A stretch of 64,000 nucleotides of DNA from Chiridota heheva (GCA_020152595.1 JAIGNY010001834.1:787001-851000); one strand, 5' to 3'; shown: positions 49,551 to 62,141, numbered from the stretch's first letter. Notes: a model not told the origin generated them from the letters alone. Made by a program: numbers and translations.

Positions 49551-50330
49551 TCACTTTTTCTCTATTAATTCAAAAAGCAAATATGGCAAAGTATTAGAAT
49601 CAGAACCAAAAGAAATGAAATTTGTTGTCCGTGATAAAATGTAGTTTCACCACACGTACAAATATGCGCAAATGAGTAATTTTTCTTTATAGTATCTTAA
49701 AACATTTTAGGGCAATTAAACCGTTTCACCGGAGACACAGCACGCCTGTATGAATTATGATATTATCTTTAAAATATTTCAAAAACGGTTAATTTATGAA
49801 CTTGAGGTTTTTGTGACTTCATGATATATCATCTTTTTGATGCAGAAACTAAAAGAAGTCACGTGGCCATTTATATTTAAATGCAATCTATTGCTTTTTT
49901 GTGTTTTTTTATTCTATTATTTATTTGTTGTATTGCCTATAAGGCCGTAATTCCCAGCGTCAAGCCCCCCCCCCCCCTTTCCACCCCCACGAGTCCCATT
50001 AATACAATTTTTTTTCTTTTTCGTTTATTCGAAATATCATTTCGTGTAGTCAAAATATTATTGTTTGTTCGAATTAGTATTGTGCTTATTCGCTATATTA
50101 TTATTCTTTACTTTCAATTTTTTTATTCGAAATAATTATTCTGTTTATTCGAAAATATTTATTTCCTTTATTTAAAATAATGATTTCGATTAATTATTTC
50201 AATTATTCATCCAAATTTCTGCCTCAATTGTCCTACAAAATGGAAGGAAAACACGTGTACAAGGACGTCACATGTATTACCAATAAAACACGTTTTTATT
50301 GTGCATAAGTAAAGCTAAAAAAGAACTCAC
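49551..50330. other. GATA intron, TTATTCGAAA-rich
   Basis: From 50020 to 50190 the words TTATTCGAAA and GTTTATTCG recur irregularly. There is a C run at 49966-49978. No gene seen. Confidence 0.4.
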
Positions 50331-50456
50331 CCCGTGTAATTTGTAATAAAGACCACAGGCGTTACACACTGGCTCTCCCTCCTTGTTTCTCCGCCATAAA
50401 GTGGTCGTCCCCGTGTGACAGTTGGCGCACGTGATTCCTTCACGTCTGGAACCCGA
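50331..50456 (-). CDS. GATA4/5/6: GATA C-terminal zinc finger exon
   Basis: 42 codons, phase 0 at both ends (acceptor tacttgcag, donor gtgagt). It encodes [31 protein letters not shown] and [11 protein letters not shown]. The four zinc cysteines (CANC and CNAC) and the TLWRR loop are present. This finger makes the main WGATAR contacts. The [12 protein letters not shown] sequence is typical of the GATA4/5/6 class. Confidence 0.97.
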
Positions 50457-51353
50457 CTGCAAGTAGAAACAAATACAATCCCTAAAATATTTTCAGAATA
50501 AAGGCGGGTGGGGCGTTAAAATGTTTTCTCAAGAAGCAGTCGACCGAAAGTAATGGCGTATTTTATTGGAGTCTCCCAAATAATGCAGTGCGTGTCTTGT
50601 ATAGGCTTTTCATACAGCCTCTTTGGATTTGAATATTCATAGCTTTGCTGTGCTGTCGATCATGCACATAGGCCTAGCTGTATAGGGTACTCGGCCAGTT
50701 GTTAGGATTTGACAAATGCACAGGAAGTTTATTTCGTTACTTTCGTTTTCGGAATGGTTTTCATGTTTCTGATATAAGAATAAAGCATTGAGAAATTTTT
50801 TTTAAACGTTGAGAATAAAACGTATATATTTTTATAACAATTTTTGCGCATCTGTGAGCATTCGACGCCATCTCGAAAGGTTTCTACCGCCAGTATTCAA
50901 TATAATTGGTTTTTCCTTCATGGCAGGAGCAGATATTAAATATTGCCGACGAGCTATCGTCATGCATCGGTTTCTGTCCGAGCGCGAAATCCAGGGGCCC
51001 GCTCGAGTGCCAATGGAGGAGGGAATATGGCGGAAAATTTAGTTTTTCTGTGGAAAATTCATGCGCTTTTGGACTACACAAATGGAATATTACTTGCTTA
51101 ATAGTATAGAAAGAAGTTATTGAACGTTTTCACCAAATAAACTTTACTTGGACTGGAGTTGGCGTCTTTTCTCTTGTTGGAATTTGGTAATAAATCAGCG
51201 ACGACTTCGTACGTCGAGTATAACTTTGTCGTTAGGCAACTGTAATAACATTAGGCAGTTTTGAAAAGGAGTTTATTACACTAACTTTACAGTCAAATAC
51301 TCATACCCATATGTTAGGTTACTACAGTATTATCTAAATAATCATAGGCCCAG
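50457..51353. other. GATA intron, nothing recognised
   Basis: Short open readings near 50809-51109 carry no motif. Confidence 0.4.
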
Positions 51354-52214
51354 CAGTGGCGTGGTGGCAGGAGGGCCACGGGGTGGGGGGAACCCCAGCA
51401 AAGCTTTCTGAGGGGGCGGCAAAATCGTCCTAAAAAAAATAGGCCCTGGGAAAATTTACGTGTGATCAATAACTTCTTTGGAAACATGGAAACCATTCCT
51501 AGACCCCAACTAAAGGCACATATTGAAGTCAATTGAATCCTGCATTTAAACATTTGTTCCAAAATAATATTCCGTTGTAAATATTTTTTTAACTTAATTT
51601 TACATTGAAAAATTTGACACGATTTTGAGCAATTTTTTGATTTATCAAAATAAATTGCGCCTAACTTTAAAATTGCACGATTTTAGCAATTTTCTGATAC
51701 GGCAAAATTTAGCTTCCTTCGGCGCCAAGGACGTCGACCTTGGATTTGACACAATATCAAGCATTTTTCTGCTCTGAAAATTGCGAAAAATGCAGGGATT
51801 CCTGGGGTTTCTCCCCAGCGCTCCTACGTGCAGCTTCGCCCAATAAATGTGATACATTTAAAAGCCCTTTTCTGCTATTAAAACCATAACAAACGTAGGG
51901 CTTCCTGCGAAACCCGTAACCCCACCAGGGCTTGCTGCCTTTGCTCCTATAGACCTTTCCAAACCGAGTTTAGCAGAACGTGAAACGTCAGGGTACTTTA
52001 ACCAATAAAATGCCGGGGAATTTTCGCTTTTACTAACCAACCAATCAATTCCTAGATTTTAAGCAATTTCCTAAACGGTTCATGTCAATTTACTTCTATG
52101 TGCCTAGCGTTTTACTCTGATGAGCTTTTTTTTCCGGGGACGCCAAAATTCCTTGCCTCCCACGCCCCCCCTCCTCCCCTCCCCACCAGTGAAACATGAC
52201 CCACCACGACACTG
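51354..52214. mobile_element. Non-autonomous hAT-like element
   Basis: The left end CAGTGGCGTGGTGG is mirrored on the right by the complement of CAGTGTCGTGGTGG (13 of 14 match). CAGTGGCG-type ends are typical of hAT transposons. About 860 bp with no transposase. An exact 8-bp target duplication is not clear. Confidence 0.65.
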
Positions 52215-52494
52215 AGCTCAGGCTTCTTTATCGGCTAAAAAAATATAAGTTTTAAGTTAACTTGGACCCTATAATTTTGTCACTATCGTAGTACTGTCCC
52301 AGATGAAGAGAAGATTGGGAGGCTTAATATGTGCAGACGTTCACACACACAGTGAACGTTCAAGAGCACTCGGCAAGTGAACAAACTTTCATTGACAGCA
52401 CTCGGCGAGTGAAGGAAATTCCATGAGATTAAATTTAAAAAAAGCGGGTTACGAGATTTGATTGGATGTAGACGAAATGCCCACAAATTATCAC

Positions 52495-52550
52495 AAAAAA
52501 GACGCCCTCACTTTTCGGTCGATTGCTTCTTTAATTTCAAACATTTTGCG
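52495..52550. repeat. Dispersed repeat family C, partial copy 3
   Basis: GACGCCCTCACTTTTCGGTC then GATTGCTTCT matches the GCGCCCTAAATTTTCGGTCT segment of the reversed copy at 43050-43090. Confidence 0.55.
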
Positions 52551-52774
52551 TGATTCTAAAACAGAGTCAATTTTGTATGGGATTTTCTTAGCACCGCTAA
52601 TTCCTAGAGATGGCACTGATGTGATAAAAATAAAGCGAAAGCAGCTTTGGAGCCCACCTTGTTATCTTAATGCCCCTGTAGTAGAACATCAAATTGAATA
52701 ATTTTTAACATTGTATCGTATTATGAAATACAGAGTTTTCAAGCAATACAGAAGGAAAGGCATTTGTAATTAAG

Positions 52775-52950
52775 CTAGATCATCCGAGCCATTAGGCTCA
52801 TAGGGCAGGTGCTTATCCGCGGTTTCCATATCGCAAGCGGATGAGAGTACATGATTCTCCCTAAACGGGACGCCAGTCCATCGCAGATTAACTCCCCAGC
52901 AGTGCTGGTACTCATTTTACAACTGAGTGGACTGAAGCAAGTAGAACAAA
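52775..52950 (-). repeat. SINE-like repeat, copy 3, tail part only
   Basis: CCGAGCCATTAGGCTCATAG, GCAAGCGGATGAGAGTACAT and GACGCCAGTCCATCGCAG align with 320-580 and 13395-13685. The tRNA-like head is missing. Confidence 0.7.
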
Positions 52951-53009
52951 AAGAAATCTACTTAGTTGCTAATCTCATCACCTTAAGCGTACAGCATAAT
53001 GGGGTAAAT

Positions 53010-54065
53010 AGCTAACATGGTCACTATAGCTCTGTGACGTTTGATGGATTAAAGTGCCCATGAGAGCTCGAGTACAAGGAGATGTTGAGACAGGCTTGGC
53101 TATCTTTCTTTATGCATGTTGATAGATTGTACTGCATATGGGAGTACAAACAGACCTTTGACCTTTTGCTCCCAGAGTCTATGTACTGGGACAAACAAAC
53201 CTTTTCAGACTGCCAGAAGGTCCATACAAAGGCATCATAAAACAACATATGGTTGGTATATGGTCTTGTACCTTTAGAGCTAAAAATAGCACCAAAATGT
53301 ACAAATTAGTACATAATTACCCCTAAAAATCAAATATTTGACCTCTGACCTTTGACCTTAATCACTGAAATAACTTGTGATTTTTTTTACATTTATCGTT
53401 CCTACTGTATGACACCATTCATGCTCACGTCACACTTACCATTCCATCAATATAGGGAGAAATGGTGAAAAAGGTCAATAGCTCTGTGAGCTTTGACTTT
53501 TGACCTCAGAATCTATGGACACAAATTCATGCACCAAGGTGTAATGGTACAACATAGGGTTGGTAGAGGTCTTGTACTTTTTAATTTAAAATGCAAAAAT
53601 GTACAAATTAGTACACAATTACCCCTAAAATCACATATTTGACCTCTGATCTTGACCCTAATCACTGAAATAACTTGTGAACTTTTTCACATTTATCGTA
53701 CCCTACTGTATGACACAATGTCACGTCACATTTACCATTCCATAACTACAGTGGGAAATGGTGTAAAAGATCAATAGCTATGTGACCTTTGAACTTTGAC
53801 CTTTAACCCCAGAGTCTATCGGACAGAAATTCATGTACCAAGGTGTCATGATACAACATAGGGTTATTACAGGTTTTGTACTTATTTGACTTTTTACCCA
53901 TGACCTTTGACCTCCAATTGTTTTAAAAGTTTTGTTAGAATGTTAAACCCTACCACCTATGCAATTTATAAAGATACCAAGTGATTTCTTGAAAAGATAA
54001 AACCATCACCAAACACTTGTCCCATTTGACCTGTGACCTTTGTGCCCCAAAACCTTGGAGACAAA
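53010..54065. repeat. ~305-bp tandem repeat carrying DR1-type sites
   Basis: Three to four diverged units are marked by ACAACATA(T/G)GGTT near 53243, 53551 and 53853. Each has TGTACAAATTAGTACA and TGACCTTTGACC-type words. Exact TGACCTTTGACCT, the complement of the DR1 consensus, occurs near 53346 and 53895. Confidence 0.85.
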
Positions 54066-54734
54066 AGTTTCGGGCCATGGGGAGTACCCATCCACCAACA
54101 ATTTTGATTCATGTGTGTATTACATTTTTTTAGTTATAAGCGACACAAAATTAATTGTTGCAGAACGCCAGGAAGTTGTTATTTAGACCCCCTCCCCTTT
54201 CACACACACACACACAAAGAAACACACGGACAGACGCAAAAATCACCACATTTTGTCCGGTTCCAACAACTTATGTCCCCTAACCCCTAAAATGAGGTCA
54301 TCATATGAGACCCCCTAATGGGCCCCACCCATTAATATCAAGGGGAGTGGCCATGTAGTGTAGGAGGTACAGGCAGTTCTTTGCCTATACAGAAAATTGA
54401 CTACAATACCCCATCCCCACACATATGTATATGTGGGTGATGAGATAATAAAGTGTCTTGCTCAAGGACACAATACAGCGCTCACGACCACAGTACATAT
54501 ACCACTACCTGTTGTGGGAGATACTTCCGCTCTAATACATTAATTTATCCTCACACAGGAGAACCAGGAATTGCCAAAAATAGTTGTTCCCTCGCAGCAG
54601 TCATCATTACATTGGTGACGATTGACAGGCGAAAAGAAGATATGTGTGGATGTTTGAAAATTGAACAAAGGGTGAAAAGAGCTTGTTAAAAGATGAATTC
54701 AGTAGTCAGCCAGTTTATCTTATATGAACCAGAC

Positions 54735-55735
54735 CAAAAGGTTTTGTGGTTCCGATGCTTCTTTTCATGCTGTTTGTTTTATATTAACTGTTATGTCATT
54801 GCACATCATGTAATGTTTGAGATATCGCGTTTGCAAGCCCTTTCAGCAAAATCATATTAAGCCCCGCCCACTATGTATATTAATAAAATTTAATGTTTTC
54901 ATAAAATGAACATGTACAAATTAGCTAAAATCATAATTCTACAAAATATGAGACAAAACAGACATGTAATTATTAAAATATGAGCATTTCAAGATTTTCA
55001 CATTAAAGCCCCACCTACTAATTAGGATGTATGACATCACCACCAAAAACAATAGGGCACTTTTAAAGACAATGAGCTATTTGTGTCCCATACATGACCT
55101 GAATACAGTTTGTCCTTTTTGACATACCATGTTTACAAGGTCTTTTTAGCAAAGCCATATTGAGCCCCGCCTACTACGCATAATAATGAAATTCAACATG
55201 TTTATACAATGAACACTTACACACTAGCTAACGACCTAATTATACAGAATATGAAACAAATCAGACATGTGATTGTTAAAATAAGAGTATTTCAAAATGT
55301 TTGTTGTATATTAAGCCCCGCCTACTAAAAACATTAGAGCACATCTACAGACCATGGACTATCTGTGTACCAAATATGACATGAATCCAGTGTACCGTTC
55401 TTGAGATAACATACTTACAAGCTCTTTTCAACAAAATCTTGTTAAGCCTCGCCCACTATGCATATTAATGAAATTCAACATTTTTGTACCATGAACATAT
55501 ACACACCAGCTAACATCATATTTACACCCAAAATGAAACAAAGCAGACATACGGTTAAAAAATATGAGAATTTCAAGATATTCACATTAAGCCCCACCCA
55601 CTCATTAATGTGCATGACATCTTCACCAAAAACAAAGGGGCACATTTACGGACCATGGGCTATCAGTGTATCACATATGACATGAATCTGGTGTATAGTT
55701 CTTGAGATATCGCTCTTATGAGCTTGCTGTCACAG
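54735..55735. repeat. 300-bp tandem repeat array 1
   Basis: It starts with a GTGGTTCCGATGC head, then has about three units containing AAGCCCCGCCCACTA, CAGACATGT, CATGACATC-type, ACCAAAAACAATAGGGCAC and CAAGCTCTTTTCA. Unit landmarks fall near 54836, 55137, 55419 and 55718. A CATA microsatellite follows at once. Confidence 0.9.
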
Positions 55736-55830
55736 ACACAAATACACATATGCACACATACATACATACATACATACATACGCACGCACACACATACACA
55801 CATACATACATACATACATACATACACACG
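55736..55830. repeat. (CATA)n/(CACA)n microsatellite
   Basis: CATACATA runs with CACA interruptions, directly abutting the 300-bp array. Confidence 0.95.
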
Positions 55831-55859
55831 CCAGCATGACTGCATAGGTTCCTTATGCT

Positions 55860-56350
55860 ATTAGCATCAGAACCAAAAAGGACTTTAGTATTACGGTTTA
55901 GAAGATATTCAAGTTTAAAGCTCTGTCTTATCTGTGTAGAAATGACAGGTGTAGTACGCATGCTATGGAACGTTGGCGCCATCATCGGCACATTCTTAAC
56001 AATTGTTAATGTATTTAAAACAAAAAATATTTAACTTTTTTACTATTTGAATAATTTTCCCTCAAGCTTTCTTCAGGTGGTATATATAATTACCCTTTAC
56101 TAGATTCTGCTTTACTACTTCCTAGACTTCCCGTTTGAAAGCAACAAAATATTATAGAATACATAAGGACTGTGAGGAATCTGAAGCTATGACATCACAA
56201 TTGTCTGCTTTCAGTCGTTTCTACACAAACTTAAATATATCCTTAACGGAATAAGACTTTTGAATGCTTTCTCCACCATTTTGTTCCCTTTGTAGTCCTC
56301 TTTTATATAAGATGGACTTGCAAATTGCTTGACCCCTGAACCAATCCTTT
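55860..56350. mobile_element. MITE-like repeat family B, inverted copy
   Basis: GATATTCAAGTTTAAA, TGTGTAGAAATGA, CGTTGGCGCC and TTTGTAGTCCTCTTTTATAT correspond to inverted segments of 25001-25560. Confidence 0.7.
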
Positions 56351-58795
56351 AAAATCCAAGAAAGACAACCATAAAAGTTGACCACTTTTAACTTCTAATT
56401 TGTCGGTTCTGTCCGAATAAGTTCCGATTTTTTCCGATTCAAAAGATATGCCCATGTATTAAGGGTTCACGAACGCCAAAAGCTGAATAGTCTATTGGAA
56501 AGATTTGGGGATGAATGGTTTTTAAGTTTGAGAAAAAGCCTTTGAATTTCTCGAGTTATGGCAGATCAAAGTTTGGGAAATTTTCAATGAATAGAAAAAT
56601 TGTGATGCATCCGGCCGAATAACTCCAAATCGTCATGCAATTCTTTAATTCTTGATCACTGAGAATGTTAAGAAAGTTCTGCTTGCATTTGATTGGGGGT
56701 ATGGTAAAGATAAAATATGGTCAGAATTTGCTGCACCATGCAAAGAATTATGAGAGAGATTTATAAGGAAAATAAATTTACAAACAAAAAAACTGCATTG
56801 TCCAGTCATAGATCACAAATCGGCAATAAAATTGTCTACTAAAAGTTTTAAATTAAAATCTTTGATGAAATGTTTTCTACTTCCATTGGTTTTTTGTACA
56901 ACTGTTTAAATGAAATAATTTGTCCATATTAGTTTAGTCCCTTTTGAAAATATGCTTTTAAATGCTTAAGAGATCCTGGATTCAATATATCAATGTATGG
57001 TGTACCCTTAGAATATATTAATGCTCATTATTATCATTTTTAGTTTTATTCCGAATTTTTCTAACAGTATTTTCTTACGGTGAGTAGAGCCATCTGGCAA
57101 CACATTAATAGCGGCAGTAAGGATTTTTCCTGCAATATATGACACTTTACTACGATATATCTTGCGACTAGATCGTCCTTTAAGAATTGCGTCACTTCAT
57201 TTAAAGTCATCCCTACGTCACGTGTTTTCTACGCTGTAAATCTACAAGGAACACGAGACGAAGACCATACCATCAAACATAGCATGTTTCACGAGGACAT
57301 CTTCGGCACAGTTTCAATAAACTGTCAAAAGAAGATAACGCCAAATTACTTTCTTCGAAAAACAGAAAGAACATAATTTAACAAAAGCATTAAACTGAGA
57401 AGTTCGTTTTGCGCAAAACAAGAAATTTATGGATGAAACTTAACGCTCTAGATGTACCATCCAATTTTGCTAATTTTAAAATCCCCATCTTTATAAGAAG
57501 ACAGGAATATAATAGAAATATAAAGAAAGGCGAACACTTGGTTGTTTTGAAGTCCCGCGGTTTTAATCCCAGATAATTTGGTTGCGTATTCACAACGCAT
57601 CAAAGTTGACAAGGTATAGATAAGGAAGGCGTTTGATTTCATGCTGGTGTACTTCAGACGTGATGCCATTCGGTTTTTCACCCTCGCAAATTGTTTGCTA
57701 CTAAAATACTTTCGTCAGAAAGAAATACTGAAGTGAATTAATTTGGGTCAGGATATATTTTATGGGGACATCTACTGCAATAAAATATTACTAAGCTGGC
57801 CTTTTGTTGGAGTAAGTTTTATGGAAAGATGGACGCAATTTCACGAAAGATATTATTCCAGTTCTTCATCATCACCTTGAAGAAAGCTAAATGCAGTACA
57901 AAAAGCTGCATTAAGTTATACAGTAAAATAATGCCGGGGCAAATACACTCTATACCGTAGAATACACGGTTAAGATAACGGTATATGGACAGGTAGCGAA
58001 TTTGCCATAAAATATGTTCCTTTTAATATTCTGAACATTTCATTAACATACATCTATCAAAAATTTCACTCGTTTCTGAGATATTCGCGAAAAAGTGAAA
58101 AATTAAGCCCCAAGAAACGGCTGGACTTCCACTATAAAAAAAAAAGGCGCGTGACGTAAGAATAAGGACACAGCGAGGCCTACAATGTATGACTTCCACA
58201 GTGTCCACTGTGTCACATTGACCTAGGCTACTTTAAAACATCAGTTTCATTAAATCAGACATCAGAATATCGCTTTTTAGCGATATGCTAACTATTTTAG
58301 ACATTTTCTTGTGGATAAAAAGGAAATATTGGCTCAAGAGTCGAGTTCCGATCAATTATTTATCTATTATTGTTCCACTTGTTCGTTAGGCTGTATTTCT
58401 GTGCAACCTTCACATAACATTAGTGTTGTACTATCCTATTCATACGTCACTAAAAAACTACGTCACTAAAAAACTAACACGTAATGAGATTGGAGACCTA
58501 AAATAAGCCCGATTTTTCACATTTTTTAGATTTATTTTATAAGAAAGTGTTTGTGGTTGGTGTTTATGAAGGGAATTTGTATCAATTTGTGCAAAGTGTG
58601 GACTACCTGTCCATATACTTTTAAAACACCCAACAAAATATATGGACGAAAACTTGATTAATATGATATGGGATGTCAGATGTAGGGCCTACTTATTTTG
58701 GGGGTATACGAGGGAACATTCGACAAAATGACTCCAAGAAAGGATTCTTTAAGTGAATTTTCATTTAATATACAAGGTAGAGGATATTAAAACCT
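56351..58795. other. GATA intron, nothing recognised
   Basis: A 2.4-kb stretch with no gene or obvious tandem repeat. Short open readings at 57390-57681 have no motif. Confidence 0.4.
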
Positions 58796-59364
58796 TTAAA
58801 GGATTATTCCCATGTTTTTTGTAAAATTGTATAAGAAAGAGCATATTTTTTAGCCATTATGGTACATAAATCAAGTTGATATCATATTCTGTTCAGGAGA
58901 TATGGATTTTAAAGATTTCCCAATTGCATTTTAAAGCTTTTGTACAGTATGATGAATTCGTGTTAGTTGACGTCATAGAGGAAATTCCATTGCAAATGTT
59001 TATGTATTTCTTTGAACGTTAATTAGTTGTTTCTGTATGATTGGAAAACAATTTTCCAAAAGTTATTAAAGTAGGGTATATTTGGCAATGTATATAAATA
59101 CCTAACTTTCATCAATTTATTTTTCTAGCAGGTTTTAATAAAAAAAAAGGATGATAGATTTTAATGAAATACATAAACGTTGTGGGGAAAATATGTAGAT
59201 GTGATTTCATACAGAGCCGTTTTCTATTCGTTTATTGACATTTTTTGTGAACCTTAAAATTGGAAGGAATAACATATCAACATGATTTTTGTTTTAAATT
59301 GTTTCTCAAAAATGTCTCTTTCTTACGAACGATTATGAAAAAAAAACATGGGAATATTCCTTTA
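58796..59364. mobile_element. MITE with TAAAGGAATATTCCCATG ends
   Basis: Left end AAAGGATTATTCCCATGTTT; right end is the complement of TAAAGGAATATTCCCATGTT. About 570 bp, no coding capacity. Same terminal family as 28203-28715. Confidence 0.8.
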
Positions 59365-60230
59365 AGGAATTATTGCATAATTTGCATTTTCAAAGATTTC
59401 ACCAATGAGTTGAAAATGACCTTCACAAAGAAAGAACCAAGACATTGCCTATTTCTACAAAATGAATGTTGTTGTTCTACTTTAGAGACTAGAGTGTAAA
59501 GTGCATCAACAGATGGACAAAGCATGTTTTTGTTAACTGTATTGTCTCAACAATCAAACCAAACTTGTTTCCTGTAATAACGAAAGAAAAAAAATATTTT
59601 TCAAAGAAATACATAAAATTGCTTAACGGCAGCTATGACATCACAAGTGAATTAGACTTACATATAGCACCGGCCACTTTTATAACATACTGTGGCAACC
59701 TTGGAGATGTGATACCTCATTCACAAAATCAAATATCAACATAGTCAGATAGTTGTTTACCAATTTATTTATGTTATTGTCCTCTTTTTTGACTAAAAAT
59801 AATGGGAATTACTCCTTTATGGGTCACATAAGGGATGTGTGAACATTTAGTTTACCTGAATCGTATTTTCATTTACTCTATCATTATGATTATTACTTGT
59901 TGTTATTTTCTTTTTATTTATTAATATATTTTCATGATTATTATAAGTTTATTTAGATTATTTATTTCACTTTAGTAATTTATTATTATTGTTATAATTA
60001 TTATTATTATTATTATTATTACTGTTATTATCATTACCATTATTATTATTATTATTATTATTGTGTGTGTATTTTGTGTGTGTGTGTGTGATTTCGGGGA
60101 GGGGAGGCGCATAAACAATAAAACAAGATTGTTGTTCATCCACAACTAAACTTAACACATAACTGCATAACACTACGCGATATCGCGCCATTTTTGACTC
60201 ATCATAATGTAACCCATATTTGCATGGTTA
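59365..60230. repeat. AT-rich DNA with (ATT)n tract
   Basis: ATT trinucleotide repetition at about 59975-60060, then a TGTG run. A related MITE end (GGGAATTACTCCTTTAT) occurs near 59805. Confidence 0.8.
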
Positions 60231-60315
60231 ATGGGGTAGGAGTAATGGGGTAGGAGTAATGGGGTAGGAGTAATGGGGTAGGGGTAATGGGGTAGGGGTA
60301 ATGGATGCAGGGGTA
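60231..60315. repeat. 14-bp tandem repeat
   Basis: Six units of AGTAATGGGGTAGG with minor variants. Confidence 0.9.
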
Positions 60316-60649
60316 ATAAGTGCATGAGCAATAGCCTAACCTCCGTTGGCAAAAAAATGTTATTCTTAATTAATGTAATCCGTGTTTTTATAAACTATTT
60401 CGCGCAAAATACAGCAACTGTTAAAGTGTTGTTGGAAGAATAACATTTGGTTTACGTGCATTATGTGTACGTGTTATTTTTCACACGTAGCTCTCATCCG
60501 ATAAGCCATTTCTTTTCACTTTTTCATAATAAGATAATTCAACCGGGAATACAAAGCATTACAAAATTCAACTTTAGAATGAAAGTAGACTAGTTCTACG
60601 TCAGTGTCTTATTTATTTTAGGGAGCTTAGGCAAACGTCTACGGCGTGC

Positions 60650-61257
60650 TGGAATATTCCCGTGAATTTTTTTTTAATATATTTTTTTTTTTTTTCATAG
60701 ACGACTTTTAAAGTTACTAATTGGTGAAAAAATCATCTTTTTCCGTTTAGCTGTTTCTGAGTTATTGCATTTCACCAGGTGAGCAACTAGGCCTATTGCA
60801 TTAAGAAGATTTCACCAGGTGAGCAATTAGGCCTATTGCATTAAGAAGATTTAAGCAGTGTGTTGAAAGGTGACCTTGCAGTGTAAAGAGTGTTATCATA
60901 CTTGCAGATCCAACACAGTTTTTATGTATTTTTTGAAAATCAATTGCTTGTTTCAAAATTATTCGAAACATTTTCTTGTTTAATAATTACTGAGATGGTT
61001 AAAAACATAAACTTTAGAAGAAGAAGCTTTGCCTCATCTCCTCACGTCCCTTACACTGTTAATAAAAGAAACAATACTAAATTTGTATTTCATAGAAACA
61101 CAATTGTGACATCACACTTTACACTGCAAGATCACTTTTCAACACACTGATGAAATATTGACCTAAGTTCTAAACGAAATAAGATATCAACATTGTTTTT
61201 ACATCAATTTGTTCCTTTAAGCTTTCCTATCAAATAAATGAACATTCCTTTAACTGT
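60650..61257. mobile_element. Palindromic MITE, diverged
   Basis: The left half has AATTGGTGAAAAAATCAT and GTGACCTTGCAGTGTAAAG. The right half has the inverse (CTTTACACTGCAAGATCACT, TAAGATATCAACATTGTTTT). Inside the left half a 49-bp direct duplication is seen (TTTCACCAGGTGAGCAA(C/T)TAGGCC twice). Confidence 0.75.
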
Positions 61258-61926
61258 TTAATATATATCGGAAGCATCAAATTAAAGTTTGTACTATATG
61301 AATGCAATGTACGTGTTCCATGACATCTAAGCAATCTATATCTTCATTGGATGACCACTGTAAACGTCACATACACGAAGCATTGTTTACGTTGCAACAC
61401 AAATCGATACATAGAAAGCCCAATGAATCGCCGTTTACATTACTTATTATCCAGATATCAGTCCGCGAGAAAACTTGATTCTATAGGATAATTCAGATCC
61501 TTAAATGAAGAATTTTTTAAGTAATTGCTATACCCATAATGCACCATGCGCCCCATATATTTAACTGTATAGATGGTCTGGCGATTTTTCAGTTTTATAC
61601 GAGAATCTTAAATGCTTTCCTATTCCGTTTCCATTTTTTCGCTCAAATGCCTTACAGTCGATTTTGACCGAATTTTCTACTACGTTTTCATCGGCGCCCT
61701 TATTTTTCATGTTTTCCTTAGAGGATAAAAGAGAATATTGAAGACCCTCTGAATTTTTGGGCCCGGTCCTTTCACCCCCTTAACTTTGGAAACTTTTAAG
61801 AGGCGGCCATTTCCCTACAAAACATTCCCACCCCTTTGATAAGTATCAATTATATGATATTTGAAACAACTTGGATTGAAATGGAATATGATAACGTATG
61901 CACGCAACATATGATTTCTAACTTAC
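61258..61926. other. GATA intron just downstream of N-finger version B
   Basis: No repeats recognised. This is where splice-choice elements for the duplicated exons might lie. Confidence 0.4.
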
Positions 61927-62069
61927 CATTCTTCTCTGGGGTTTCAAAAGAGGTTTGCTATACCCATTCATATTATGGTAGAGTCCACAGGCATTGCATA
62001 AGTAATGACCTGTACCATCACGCCGCCATAGGGGGGTAGATATTGCACCACAGTTCACACACTCCCGAC
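61927..62069 (-). CDS. GATA4/5/6: GATA N-terminal zinc finger, duplicated exon version B
   Basis: This is a second, complete N-finger exon of the same length (143 bp) and phases, with its own acceptor (tttattgcag) and a near-consensus donor (gtaagt). It has 17 base differences from version A: 13 synonymous and 4 that change the protein. The changes are K to N (HKMNG becomes HNMNG), F to Y, N to S and R to K, so NRPL becomes SKPL. All zinc ligands and the whole ECVNC-to-GLYH core are unchanged. Using both A and B would put B out of frame and hit TGA after four codons; using neither also breaks the frame. It is therefore most likely a mutually exclusive alternative to A. Confidence 0.9.
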
Positions 62070-62141
62070 CTGCAATAAAGACGTTTAGAGATTGGACCTA
62101 TTTACATAATAAAGAAAATGCGTGTTCAGTTAGAAACTCAC

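Noticed and set aside
55663-55991. Met-Tyr-Val-Cys repeat readings
   Set aside because: Translations of the CATA/CACA microsatellite.
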